Positions 1-10,639 of a DNA stretch of 14,582 bases are shown one piece after another. The notes under the pieces were generated by a model, which ran no database searches, was not told the DNA's origin, and worked only from the letters and a program-made list of their open reading frames with translations. Source of the stretch: Scytalidium lignicola. Its lineage: Eukaryota > Ascomycota > Leotiomycetes. Positions within the stretch are counted from its first letter, which is position 1. Each line of letters starts with the position of its first letter. A program made the position numbers and the translations under genes. Location of the stretch: assembly GCA_002812745.2 (NCBI GenBank), contig NCSJ02000600.1:1-14582 (forward strand), read 5' to 3'.

Positions 1-1045
1 GAGAGAGAGATCTTGAAGAGAAGGGGGGTAGAGGGGGGAGTGTTTGTTCCGGGAAGGTATCCGAGGTTACGGATGTGGGTTTGTTTTTCTTTTCTTTTTA
101 TGAGGTTGGTTTTAATTGTTTTTTTCCCCCGGCAAACGTTTTTTCCAATCCTTTCTGAATTTATATGTTTCTAAACTGTTTAATTATGTATAACTTATTG
201 AGACTATTATCAAATATAAATGAATGTACTGGGGATTATAGGAACCTTTGTCATTGTGTTTTACTATTAGCTCTGGAACCTTCGGACAATTTAGTGTTAC
301 CATATCTCCATCACTATAAATATAGCATTGCAAATACAACCCCGAGGAAGCGGAGGAAATGGAAATTGTCAAGAGGTGGTGGTGTGGATTTTTTCGTGTT
401 TACAAAGCCATGGTTTGAGGGCTTGAGGCTTGAAACTTCAGAGACGAGAGTAATTTGAGGGTGTGTGGTGGTTCGTGTTGAGTGAGACCTTTCTAGGCAC
501 TGGCAATCTCACGTGATAAAACCAAGGCTATTTCTCGATCACTTGAACATCGGAATCTCAAACATCCACATATTTTTGTGTTTCTTGATCGGTTGTTAAC
601 TGTCTGGTTAGACCTGCGAGGAGGGGCTTTATCTTCTTGTGATCATGCTGCACGGAGTTTGGCGCCGAGCAAGGTGTCGGTGTGTCTCTAAGTGATGTGC
701 AAGTGTGGCTGCTCGCTTGAGGCGGTGGAGGTTGATCCTCACTCTGACTGATCTCACGGAGATAGGAGAGGAGGGATGGGATGGTGGAGGAGGTGGTGGT
801 GATGGATGATGATCAGGGAACAACGGAGGTGGAGGGGTATTTGTTCACGCACCCTGGTGGCTACTTTGTCTCATCGACGCCATCTGCATCCGCATTCAAA
901 GGTGGAGTTCTCCGGGATGACATATACAACCCACGACATCGCACATTATTATGTCCGCTATAGCCATAGCCAGTCATCCTGATTGAGGGTTCATGGCAAG
1001 ACATGACAAGAGAGCACACCAGACAAAACAAGGAAAAGGAAGGTA

Positions 1046-1070
1046 AGCTAAGCTCAGCTCAGCTCAGCTG
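1046..1070. repeat. AGCTC pentanucleotide tandem repeat, five units
   Basis: Five consecutive 5-bp units read AGCTA, AGCTC, AGCTC, AGCTC, AGCTG. Each unit contains the self-complementary AGCT. It is a short microsatellite with no obvious function. Confidence 0.8.
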
Positions 1071-1291
1071 GTAAGGAGGAGTGCACGCGTGGTCCGATTT
1101 CTCATCAAGAGATCTGAGAGAGCGGGAGATGCAGGTGTATCAGATGATGCTGAATATGGTAATCAACTAGAGCGGACAGACGCGCAGTTCGGGTCAACCA
1201 TTGCATACTTGGCTGACAACTAGATGTCCGAGGGTTGGGCATACCTATGATTACCTGATTACTTTTGGGATTATTTCTTAATTGAATTAAT

Positions 1292-1332
1292 TAGTAGTAG
1301 TAGTAGTGGTGGTGGTGGTGGTGGTAGTAGTA
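1292..1332. repeat. TAG/TGG trinucleotide microsatellite
   Basis: A run of TAG units passes into a run of TGG units and back to TAG units without interruption. On the minus strand it would encode the His/Tyr tail of a spurious open frame. It is a compound microsatellite. Confidence 0.85.
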
Positions 1333-1379
1333 ATGTTGGTTGTGATAAGTTGAAGTGGTTGAAAAACTGTACTGGCGGT

Positions 1380-1442
1380 TGCGATAGTAGCTGCGATAGT
1401 AGTAGTAGTAGCGGCAGCAACAACAACAACAAGCAACAGCAG
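1380..1442. repeat. compound TAG/CAA microsatellite with a 12-bp duplication
   Basis: TGCGATAGTAGC is followed directly by TGCGATAGTAG, then more TAG units, then CAA units and CAACAGCAG. This is slippage-type repeat DNA about 50 bp downstream of the first microsatellite. Confidence 0.75.
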
Positions 1443-1643
1443 GAGTCAGTTGCAACACTCGAGAGAGAGAAGGTGAGAAACCAGGGGTGAAACACAACAC
1501 CATCTGCAGCGCGTGCCATTTGTAAGCGCCGCAAGTCATGATCACGGCCGCGTCGTTCCTTTCTCGATTTCCCCCCCTTTGGGCCCCTTGAGAGGTTGGG
1601 TGCCTGGGTGCTGGAAGAAAGCGGGTACGCGTCGGAAGAGGGC

Positions 1644-1684
1644 AGAGGAGCAGCAGAGAGGAGCAGCAGAGAGGAGAAGAGAGG
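1644..1684. repeat. 13-bp tandem repeat (AGAGGAGCAGCAG)
   Basis: Two perfect head-to-tail copies of AGAGGAGCAGCAG occupy 1644-1669 and are followed by a degenerate AGAGGAG-rich extension. The tract is strongly purine-biased on the plus strand. Confidence 0.75.
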
Positions 1685-2511
1685 AGAGATTGTGAACGAT
1701 AAGGACCTGGGAGAGCTTCTACTGTACCATCGGGCTCACACACTGTTGCTCGCCCATTTGGGACATCCAGCAGGATCACGAGATCATTCACGGTTCCAGA
1801 CTCCCCACGGCCAAGCACCTGAAGAATCCGAGAAAGAATGGAGACCGCGCCGCAGCCTCCCGGTATCATGGCATCATTGGGAGCAAATGCGCGTAAGAGA
1901 GCTACTGTACTGTATTGTCTTGCCCTTGTCCCTTGTCTGATTGCCATTTCATTTGCGTCTTCATCACCCCTCGGTGTCTTGCTTGATCCTATCTGGCGGT
2001 TTTTGCCTTGCCTTAAGCTAGCCTTCTGCTTCGATTCCACGCCTTCTTCCCTTCTGCCTTCTCCCTCCCGTTGCGGATCCTACCGACGAGCCCGCGAAAG
2101 CGCTCACCCGCTACAACGCGCCTTTACCCGGTCCACTTACTCGTTACTTGTGCTTTTTCGGGCCTGGCTGGTCGAGTCCTTTCTACTGTATTAAGTCCGT
2201 GGCTGTTAAGACATGGAATACTTGTGAATTTACAGACAACTCCACACGTTTGGACGAGCAGCATACATTTTACATTTACAAAGGGTTCTGTACAAGACTT
2301 GTATACACACGTAACCTGCACGTCTCATCTGCTCCATGATGACGAAAGAGGACCCTATGCCGAACGCGTGCTGACCAGAACACGGGCACTGACGGTGACA
2401 CTGACACTTGACATGGAACTCTGACAACAACGGATGGTACAGTAATATTCTCCCCCATCCCACGAGCCAAAACTGGAGCGAGGCACGTCAGGCAGGGACC
2501 GAAGAATGCTT

Positions 2512-2527
2512 CCCCCCCCCCCCCCCC
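2512..2527. repeat. C16 homopolymer tract
   Basis: Sixteen consecutive C bases on the plus strand (G16 on the CFT1 coding strand). CFT1-like coding sequence ends next to it and no CFT1-like sequence is found on its other side. It could be an assembly joint or an artefact as well as a real homopolymer. Confidence 0.9.
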
Positions 2528-5500
2528 AATGCTGGGGGCGGGCAGATAGCGTCATTGTTGTTGGGAGGTGGCCTCCTAGGGAGAAGGTTGTGCGGTGGAG
2601 GAGGAGGTGGCCGTGGAGAGATTTGGGGTCTGTGGGGGGTTAAAGAATATTTGTTAGTATTGATGTTGATATTTTGGAGATTGTATTCAAATAGATGAAA
2701 GAGAGAAGTTCTGATTTGTAGGGAATGGAGAGAGGGGAAAGGAAAAACTTACGCTCAGGATCGTATTGTAGGATGTGGAGGTTGCAATTCGCATCTGCAG
2801 CTACAATGTACAGCTCTCTCCCGTCCGGAAGCAATTCTGCATTCAGAATCTCCATATTACTAGCTGTCTTGCCGAAAAGAATCATCTTGTACGGCTCTTC
2901 CGTATATCCCGTGAACCAAAGCCCCTTTACAGCATCCGCAAGGACACAGAGGCCAGTACCACGAAGCTCTTTGACAGCTGTTACGTAGCAATTCATGTCT
3001 ATGAAAGCAACCGGGAGAAGCGTCCCATCTTCTTTTAGACCTCGCACCATGCACTTCTGACCCTGGGCCACGATCATGAAGCCTTGTGTGCCGATTTCAG
3101 AGATTCCTGTTATGGCACCTCTAGGTATTTCTTCTTTTGCGATAAGTTTTAGCTTCTTATCTGTTTCTGGTCTGTCTTGCTCTGGCACGACCGAAACGAT
3201 ATCGTACACGTATATTCGGCCTTTGATAGGGAGATCTTCTCCCCTTGAGATCGCCGTGCCTACTGTGATAAGCTGTTTTCGCTCATGTGTCTCCTCCGAG
3301 ACTTCAAGGTTGAGCGTCTTAACGCACATTACTATCTCGAATGGTTCTAGCTCGATAGTGTCTATTGCTTCCCACGTTAGTGGACTTATTAACTTGAGGT
3401 AACCTTGTTCCGTTGTCGGCCTAAATGGAATATCCTCTTTCTGCCATTCTCGGTGGTGGTCATCATCTTTTGGTAGATCGAATGTCGTTCTAGTGCTGGT
3501 ACCGATCACGTATGATTCCATGGGTGGATGGTAAGCAATGCCGTGTATCGACTCTCTAAAATCAATCTTTTTACAGGAAACTCCAAGATCTGTNAAAATT
3601 GCAATCTTGAGGTAGTTGTGAGACTCGTGCTATGCCCTCATTATCTGCATAGATGAATCCTCTATCACATCCTTCCGTATGGAAACTACTCATGCCACGT
3701 ACTCCTGCACCTCGGAGACCTATCACTTTCGGTACGCTCTTTGAGCTCTTCAGGATAAAGCTTGGGGAGCCACCTGGGAGGAAGACCGTACTATAGCCAC
3801 CTAGGTTCGTAATAGCCCTCATAGGATAATCTCTCGTTGAGTCAGGCCCATCCCCGTTCAACTCTGCCGAGATGATGGGATTTAGGGCTAGATGTGGATT
3901 GTATACCTTCGCAAAGCGTAAAGCAGTGGGAAGTGTTGTTGGAGATTCAGTTAAGTCAGTCGTAAATGGCTCATAAATTGTAAGATCATCGTTGGCTGCA
4001 CGGGCCTAAGATAATCAGTGCTGGTAAGTAAGAGCAGGAAAAAGATGCTTACAATAAGGTAAGGAGATTTCGAAACTGTGTCTCCAAGATCTGCGACCAA
4101 TATCTCAGTAAAGGTCTCCCGAGCTGCCGACTTCCTTCCCGTAAAATCAGCAGAAAGTAATGGCGGTGCATAGCACAGGCCTTCAGCAACATAGACAGGC
4201 TTAGATAAATCGGGGAGTGCATATATCTAGATTCGGTCAACAAAATAAGTTGTAAAAGCTGCATAATTCACCTACGTATAAAGCACCAGCACCATCCAGT
4301 AAGAACATCATCACATTTTCTCCAACCTTTTGGCCCTTGTCTGTTGGTGTGCTGAATATACAGGCTGTATCAATGTATAAGCAGCCAGTAAGCCAGTTTT
4401 TAGATAGAAGAGTATCGTCCTCTTTCTCCAGTTCTTCAAGCTCATTGTTATCGTCACATTGAGCAATGAAGATGCTAGAATCATCTCTTATGAGGAGTAT
4501 GAAGGGGTCCGCTAAGCTCGCACCAACAATCTTTGGTTCTGCTTGTGTTTCCTCGTCAAACATGGGCAGTATCTGGGCCAGTCCAAAGTCTGTTCTCGTC
4601 AAAGGGTTTATGTCAGCACTTCCACCTGATCTATCATAATTAAATTTAGGAATGACACATGCTAGGGGCGGACAGCACAAGATAGATTCATAGTTGGTGA
4701 TAATGGCTTTCATTATTGCTATAGGACATAATATATTTCCACATAGCCGCCCCAAAAGCTGAGAAGGCTCGCGAGAATATGTTACCAGCTCCGCCACTTA
4801 CAATACCGTATAGCAGGGTGGCAAGATAGCCAGAAACTAGGAACGCAGAAGGAAATAGGGAGAGCTTACCGCCGTCATAGCTTCGTACTTCGGACTTCAG
4901 AACTTGAATTATGCGCATGCCATCACCAAGGGTGCCGGCCTCGATTGTCGAGCCGGCAGCAGGTTCAAATTCTGTTCCTGTTAAAGCTTCAAACCCCGCT
5001 GAAGTTAAGGCGTAAACATTAGATACTTCATTAGAATCGGTTGATGCTTTTGAAATAATCATAAATTTGTCATATTGTGCGTCAACCTGGTAATCACCAC
5101 TCTCGGTCTTGATTTTGCTAGGTTGGAGACCAGGAGGGCTTGGTTTTCTTGCACTTATAGTCCATATTCCCCGTGCTTCTGGGAACTCAAACTTGCCGAT
5201 AACTTTAGGGTGTACTTCTCTGTGTATTATTGCGAGCGAACCACAGAACTCTCCTCCAGTAGTAGCAACAATCTCTAGATCACTTGTGGTACCTTCGGAA
5301 TTTTTTTGCTCTTCAGTATCTGGAGAAAATGCTGGTTTTCCAAAAGTGATATCTTTCAAACTAGCAATATTCAACATTAAATCATGTATGCGGAAGGTAT
5401 AATCGCCAGCCTTGCTATTTGCTGCATCTGAAGCGGTACCGTTCGTAGATATTTGAGGTTCAGAGGGTCCATCGCCGTATAAGTCATCATCCTCGTCGTC

Positions 5501-6967
5501 ATCAAACTCATCATCAGAAGCTGCTTCCAGACCTTCTGTTTCGACCCGAGTTCGTTTCCGTGTAAGTTGGCCAAGCTTGCGACTCCATCCAAGGACAACG
5601 GAGTCTGTCACTTCGCTTCCAAGGAATAAAGTGTTTGGCCCTAAAGCACTACTGCAAGATACGCCAGCAGGAAGAATCGCACCCCCATCATCATAAGCGA
5701 CCCTTCGTATGCTCAAGCCAGACACAGATCTTCCATCCATGCGGAAGCTAAGAATGGCAAGCTCACCCGTATTCAGAATGATGAGCATTTCACCATTCTC
5801 GATAGACAATTGCTCAATAGTGCAACCTTCTAGCCGTATTTCAAGTTCTGATTGGTCATGAAGGCCAAATGAAGTGCATTGTTTCGCGAACATGTTCACA
5901 CCCACACCGTTAGCTTTTCCAGCTTGATCAATGTGGATGAGCTCATTGCTCCCAACTAGAAGAGCCCCTCCTACAGGAGGAGGCAACGGGATAACCCGGT
6001 AGAGATCGTATGGAAGGCCCGTGACAGAGAGAATAGTCGTTGACGCTCGTTGATGTAGGTCAAGTGTGAATACCATATACGTTAGGTGATCCTTACGCTC
6101 AAATAATAATGATGAGGATGGCGATAGCGTGGATGAAAGTATCCCAAAGGTTGGTTCTCGGTATTCATGAAGGAAAGCAAGGTGTATAGGATAGATTAAG
6201 CCGGGATCCAGAGATAGAAGCCTCAAGACGAAAGAAGATCCATATGGTGTTTCTTCCACATTGCTACCCCCATTAGTCATCGTTGTAGGAGCTTCTACAA
6301 CTGGTCGAGGACCATCCAAGTCTTCATCCCAGTCATCATCCATATTCACATCTTCGTCGCCTTGTCTGAAAGGGAGAATAGCCAGATTCCTAGCCCCAAA
6401 TTTGAGAGCAGCACATCTACTACCAGGATCGACAGCCAAGTAATTAACACAATCTCCCAATCGCGGTGTCCACGGACTTCCTTGGAGCTCATCCTGTTCA
6501 TAGTAATGAACTGAAATGGTCGACAAGCCTCGCCGCTGCGGATCCCATTCCACAAGACTAAGCTTAGCATCCTTAAAGCCGACAAGCAATGAATCGCCTC
6601 CTGACTTAGATCCAAACGTCTTGACTCGTCCCAATGATGTGATCGTGCCCGATAGCTGGTACTCTGCAATTAAAACAAGCTTTGTGTTACTTGTCTCCCA
6701 CGATTTCAACAATACTGAATCGGTCCCAAGAAAGGATGCTTCTAGCCCCTCGTCATCGTTAATCCGCCTATCTACGGAGCTACTCTCTTTTGTCGATGTC
6801 TCATCTTCTTTTGGACTATCGAGCTCTACAGCGATCGCTTTGGTTGTGAAGACTTGAAGTAAGGAGGATTTTGCGACAACGAGGTTGTTTGCTTTTGGAG
6901 ACAGAAGAGGTAGACTTATTGCGTATGTAGCGGCTGTTGGGGGAGTCAGCTCCGTATAACATTGCAT
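2528..6967 (-). CDS. CFT1: CFT1 (CPSF160 homologue), cleavage and polyadenylation factor scaffold; C-terminus missing
   Basis: CFT1 is the large WD-propeller scaffold of the nuclear cleavage/polyadenylation complex that positions the poly(A)-signal recognition module on pre-mRNA. I place five exons: 6967-4870, 4589-4276, 4226-4053, 4005-2753 and 2629 to about 2528. The introns are 280, 49, 47 and 123 nt, all GT-AG. Joins are phase-exact: exon 1 to 2 gives YDGDFGLAQ, exon 2 to 3 GALYIYALPDL, exon 3 to 4 SPYLIARAANDDL, exon 4 to 5 DPEHPKSLHG. The last intron has a TACTAACA branch site. The start is MQCYTEL, with A at -3 of the ATG. Exon 1 holds the MMS1_N-type region and an acidic stretch (residues 484-500, DDEFDDDEDDD); the C-terminal half is the CPSF_A region. 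An N at 3594 breaks the frame after residue 999; dropping it gives CNFTDLGVS. After TMTL (about residue 1308) the homology stops at the C16 tract, so I estimate roughly 100 residues of the usual C-terminus are absent. Identity is secure from the family landmarks; the break is seen, its cause is not. Confidence 0.93.
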
Positions 6968-7375
6968 TGTGGCTTTGTTGAGAGCATCAGTGGTGGTGAA
7001 TTGGAATGGACATGCTCTGAGGTCTCAAATTATTGTTGTCCAGTGATCAAAGGTCAAGTCCCGCACAACAAATTGCAGGGATTAATGAGCTTCGGTGCAC
7101 GGGCCACAGCCGCGTCCTGAAGCAGGATTAATTACAACCCGAGACTACGTCAACGTTCTAGATGGCCTTATGATGCAACGTTCATAAGAGAGAGCTGTCG
7201 CATCCCTCCAACATAACGTTTCCTATATATCGCAGGTATAGTTGGGTAAGTCAAATTGCTACGCTCTACATATTAAGCTTCTCAATCAAGGGCGTGCTTC
7301 TAAGAATCCAACTCTTTCTTTTAGTGGCCGACCACCCAAGACGAACACGACAGAGCAAGACAATTGCGTGGCATT
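6968..7375. promoter_or_regulatory. shared divergent promoter region CFT1 / LMBD1
   Basis: The start codons of the two divergent genes are 408 bp apart, so both core promoters must lie here. The only motif I can point to is TATATAT at 7224-7230, about 146 bp upstream of the LMBD1 start; whether it is used is unknown. A GGTAAGTC at 7244-7251 could be the donor of a 5'UTR intron in the LMBD1 transcript, but I cannot show an acceptor with confidence. Confidence 0.5.
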
Positions 7376-9223
7376 ATGGCTGCTATCCAAACTGCCTTCA
7401 TATGGATTTCATATGCCGTTGCTCTAGGACTGGTGGCATTCATAGCTGCAGTCTTCACCTACATATATCAGACACCGCGTGATCGCTCTCCTCTGGTATC
7501 AATAGTCGCGATACTCACACTGACATCGTTACTTGCGACTGCCCTACTTCTACCTGTGGATATTGCTCTTGTTAGCTCTACGACCTCGTCAGATTTAGGA
7601 ATTNAAAAAAGAGTGGGCAACTCCAGAGACAGTCCGCCATATACTGTTGACTCTGAAGATCGTATACTACACTCTCTACAGTCTAGATGCTGTCCTCTGC
7701 CTTCTTGTCGTACCTTTCACCTACTTCTTCTATGAAGAGTATGATGAGGTGGAAGCTGAGGAAGGAACCCAATCTGTTGGCAAGAGATCCGTCGGCGCAT
7801 TGAAATATACCTTGATATTTGTTGCTCTGGTTGTTATCCTGTTCATCGTCGGCTTTTTCGCTCCCGTTGCCAGAGACCGGAAAGGTGCACACTTCGATCT
7901 GGACTATTTCAAGCAACTTCTAGCAGAAAATCATGGCGAAAGGGCCTTGACATTTGCCCTGGGACTACTTATTACGTTAGGAACTTTCCTTTACGTCCTT
8001 TATACAGGCGCGGGGTTAGCACTATTACCGATTTCCTTCATCAAGTCTGCACCAGCAGTCAGTGCTCCGCAGCTCCATGCAAACACAACATCAGCACTTG
8101 AAACGAATCGCGAAAGGCAAAGGCAGATAGAGGGCCGAAATGCTGGCCGCAGCGATGGGATGCCAGCCAAAGATCGACGCGAATTAGAAGCTTTGGTCCG
8201 GGAAGAGCGTACCTTGGTTCGCCGTGAACGTCTTGCTGCGGAGGCCATGGGCGAGGGGAAGAGCCGCATCGTAAGAGCCTGGGCAAAACTCGCATCTATT
8301 TTTCGACCACTCAAACTTCTCGGTGGAATTCTTCTACTTGTCCTCGCCATATTAATATGGGTATCAATGTTGATCACTGGCGTCGATAAGGCAAAGAACT
8401 CTATCTGCAAGCAGCATTGTGGTTACATCCTGGGAAGGTATGAGAGACAACTCCATAACTCCCACATTTCAAATATTTTGCTAACGTAATCTTCAGAATA
8501 AATATATTCCAACCAATTAACTGGATATTTGTTCAATCATCAAGGGCGTTTCCAACCGACTATGTGCTAATGGGGCTCCTCGTCATTTTCTTCTTTAGCA
8601 GTTCGGTGGCAGGTATTGCTGCTGTTGGCATCCGATTCCTATGGATTAGGATCTTCGAGATTCGCAAATCTCACACCTCACCACAAGCCCTTCTCATGGC
8701 AACCGTCATGCTAGCCCTCATAATCCTTGCGATAAATTACTCGATTGCAATGATTGTCGCGCCTCAGTATTCTATCTATGGTGCCCAGAAATTTTGCAGT
8801 GCTGAACCTAGCCATCTTTGGGCAAAGCCAAACTGCTCCAATCATCCAGAATTAATCAGGCCATGCTCTGAGCTCTCTGGAAACAGAGCAGCCCGAGATA
8901 TCTGCACTCCTAGTGTGGTATCTACCTTCCTTAACCGAGTTACAGTTAACTTCCCTATATTTGGGCTTCTTTCATTCTGGGCGCAATTTGGGTTTTTAGC
9001 TATATTCTTGATCGTATTTGTCACTTCGCTATTCCGAACACCTAAACTTGATCTTAGTGAACTAGATCGGGATGCTGAAGCTGATGAAGAGGAAGGATTG
9101 CTTGCTAGTACCGGTCGTCGATTCGGTGCTACATGGCAGGATATTAGGGGGAAAGCAAAGAGATCCGATGGTGCTGCTGGTCGTCGTATCCGAGGAGATG
9201 ATTATGATGAGGATGATGATTGA
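7376..9223 (+). CDS. LMBRD1: LMBD1-type protein, probable lysosomal/vacuolar cobalamin transporter
   Basis: A multi-pass membrane protein of the LMBR1/LIMR family, LMBRD1 subfamily, named for vitamin B12 export from the lysosome in animals. The fungal role is unproven. Exons 7376-8437 and 8497-9223 flank a 59-nt GTATGA...CTTCAG intron with a GCTAACG branch sequence; the join reads YILGRINIFQ. I chose the ATG at 7376 (A at -3, G at +4). The product is 595 aa if the N at 7604 is dropped, which restores [14 protein letters not shown] after residue 76. Nine hydrophobic segments fit the family: about 8-31, 41-66, 89-115, 143-165, 190-223, 313-336, 377-402, 419-445 and 508-533. A charged cytosolic loop rich in Arg/Glu (about 240-300) and the motifs [26 protein letters not shown] and [12 protein letters not shown] are family-like. 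The C-terminus is acidic (DDYDEDDD). It is divergent from CFT1 and convergent with the next gene. Confidence 0.93.
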
Positions 9224-9509
9224 TTTCCAACTTCAATAAATTGGCTGAAAATATCAGATATTCAATTCTAGTCATGTTGTTTGATTATTTGATTATGTAC
9301 GATATGGTTTGGGTAAGGATGGAGGAGTTCGGGCAACAAATATGGGCAGGTGTCCAGAGGTTATGAGGATACCGGGGTTAAATTGTAAGTATATATCTAC
9401 TTGATACGAAGTTCGGATATTGCAGCAGAAATACTTTCATTATGAACTATGTTTAGTGAAATGAATGCTTCAGATATTATTGATTTCACATTTGAAACGT
9501 CCAACATCC
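9224..9509. other. convergent 3' intergenic region
   Basis: These 286 bp separate the stop codons of two convergent genes. AATAAA at 9235-9240, 12 nt after the LMBD1 stop, may be its polyadenylation signal. I see no clear signal for the minus-strand gene and no additional gene. Confidence 0.5.
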
Positions 9510-10639
9510 TTAATTTGGCTTCCTAAACTTGACCCACTTGTGCATCTTCTCCTCTAACCCAACATCGGGGCCCATATGACCCTCCTTCCAACAATTGGCA
9601 CAATACAAGTCGCCATCACAGCCCTGACACTTAACTGTAGCATCATCCTGGCAAATAATACACCAGGAGTCTATCTCTTCATCCGTGAATTTCTTCATTA
9701 CGCCCTTGACTGGTTTATCCGTAGGTACTGATGGTAATCCAAGCCCACTGACCGAACCACGACTGCGAAGAGCAGCTAGTCGTGCAGTAATGTCAGATTC
9801 ATCGTCGAGGGATTGCCTGCTCGGTTCGGATGTAGGGGGCGGTGATGGAAAGTCTGATGGTGCTGAGGGCAAATCGAACTCAGCCTCATCCTCTTCGTCT
9901 CCTTCCTCATCATTCTCTGGTGATTTATCTTTGCTTTCCTCTGAGACGGCTTCGTTCTCCTTCTCAAGGTTGACTTCATCCAGTGCCTTTGCAACGATGT
10001 CTTGTGCCTCACGTGACTCGTCCTCAAGCCTTGCATTTCTTCCAGTATTAGTTACTTTACCTTGATCGTCGTCATCATCAAGAGTGAAAGCAGACATATC
10101 AAGATTCTTAGTCAGAAAGTCTTTGTCCAATTTTGGTTGCCCATCATTACTCTGTAGTTCCTCCGACTTTAACTCGGCCGACGCTTCAGGGTGGGGTAAA
10201 GCCTGCGTGGCTTCATCGAGCAACTTTTGAATATCATCTGGATCATCTGGATTCAGTTTCCATTGGTCATCTGGCCCTAGATCAGCGAGCAGTTCTTCAA
10301 GAGTCTTGTCGTCATCTGCAAAAGTGAGCAGCGGGTTTTCATCCTGCAACAAGGCTGCAGGAGAATGAGCTATTTCTTGAGACACCCTCTGAGAGATTAT
10401 AGGTGTTGGAGATAGTGATCCATTGCGTAAACTACGAAGACGTGCTGATAAGTCTGCTTCTGGACTTAATGTGGTCTGTTGATTTAGGGTGCTTGCTTGC
10501 CTTAATGAGTTAGCCGGAAGCTGGCGGACTACTGGGCAGTATATAAGTACTTTGATGGAGTAAGCTGAATGCTCGACTTTTTCAGAGCCTTGAAGCGATT
10601 TAGGAGTTCATCATCATCATAACCTGGAGGATCACTCAT
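9510..10639 (-). CDS. ANCHR/ZFYVE19-like protein with MIM1 motifs and B-box-like zinc finger
   Basis: Exon 1 is 10639-10551 and exon 2 is 10500-9510. The 50-nt intron starts GTACTT, has a GCTAACTC branch sequence and ends TTAAG; joining gives 359 aa in an uninterrupted frame (TPSKQASTL at the junction). The C-terminal finger is C310-x2-C313-x7-C321-x2-C324-x5-C330-x2-C333-x4-H338-x11-H350, preceded by DEEIDSW and ending HKWVKFRKPN. This matches the B-box-like domain of ANCHR (ZFYVE19). Three motifs fit the MIM1 pattern (D/E)xxLxxRLxxL(K/R): residues 9-20 (ELLNRFKALK), 44-55 (ADLSARLRSLR) and 264-275 (DITARLAALR). In animals such motifs bind the MIT domain of the ESCRT-III ATPase VPS4, and ANCHR delays abscission in the NoCut checkpoint. 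No N-terminal FYVE domain is present. The middle (about 100-260) is acidic and probably disordered. The fungal function is inferred. Confidence 0.85.

Larger units (their letters stand above)
1..2511. other. gene-poor low-complexity region
   Basis: I see no supportable gene in these 2.5 kb on either strand. The open frames present are short or driven by trinucleotide repeats; a 249-codon minus-strand frame at 1291-2040 ends in repeat-encoded Cys, Tyr and His runs. The stretch contains a GA run at 1-10, G/T-rich and GGA/GGT-rich DNA around 720-840, an AGCTC repeat, TAG/TGG/AAC microsatellites and a GGAGCAGCAGA repeat. A TCACGTGA palindrome (E-box type) lies at 509-516. It may be intergenic or the long upstream region of a gene outside the window. 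Confidence 0.5.

Noticed and set aside
629..823. Proline-rich minus-strand open frame
   Set aside because: The composition reflects GGA/GGT-rich DNA on the plus strand; no conserved motif.
1291..2040. 249-codon minus-strand open frame
   Set aside because: Its C-terminal third is encoded by microsatellites (Cys, Tyr and His runs), there is no recognisable domain, and nothing supports splicing or a promoter.
1838..2194. 118-codon plus-strand frame with a hydrophobic segment
   Set aside because: It has a signal-peptide-like stretch but no further protein features, and overlaps a second equally long frame; not supportable as a gene.
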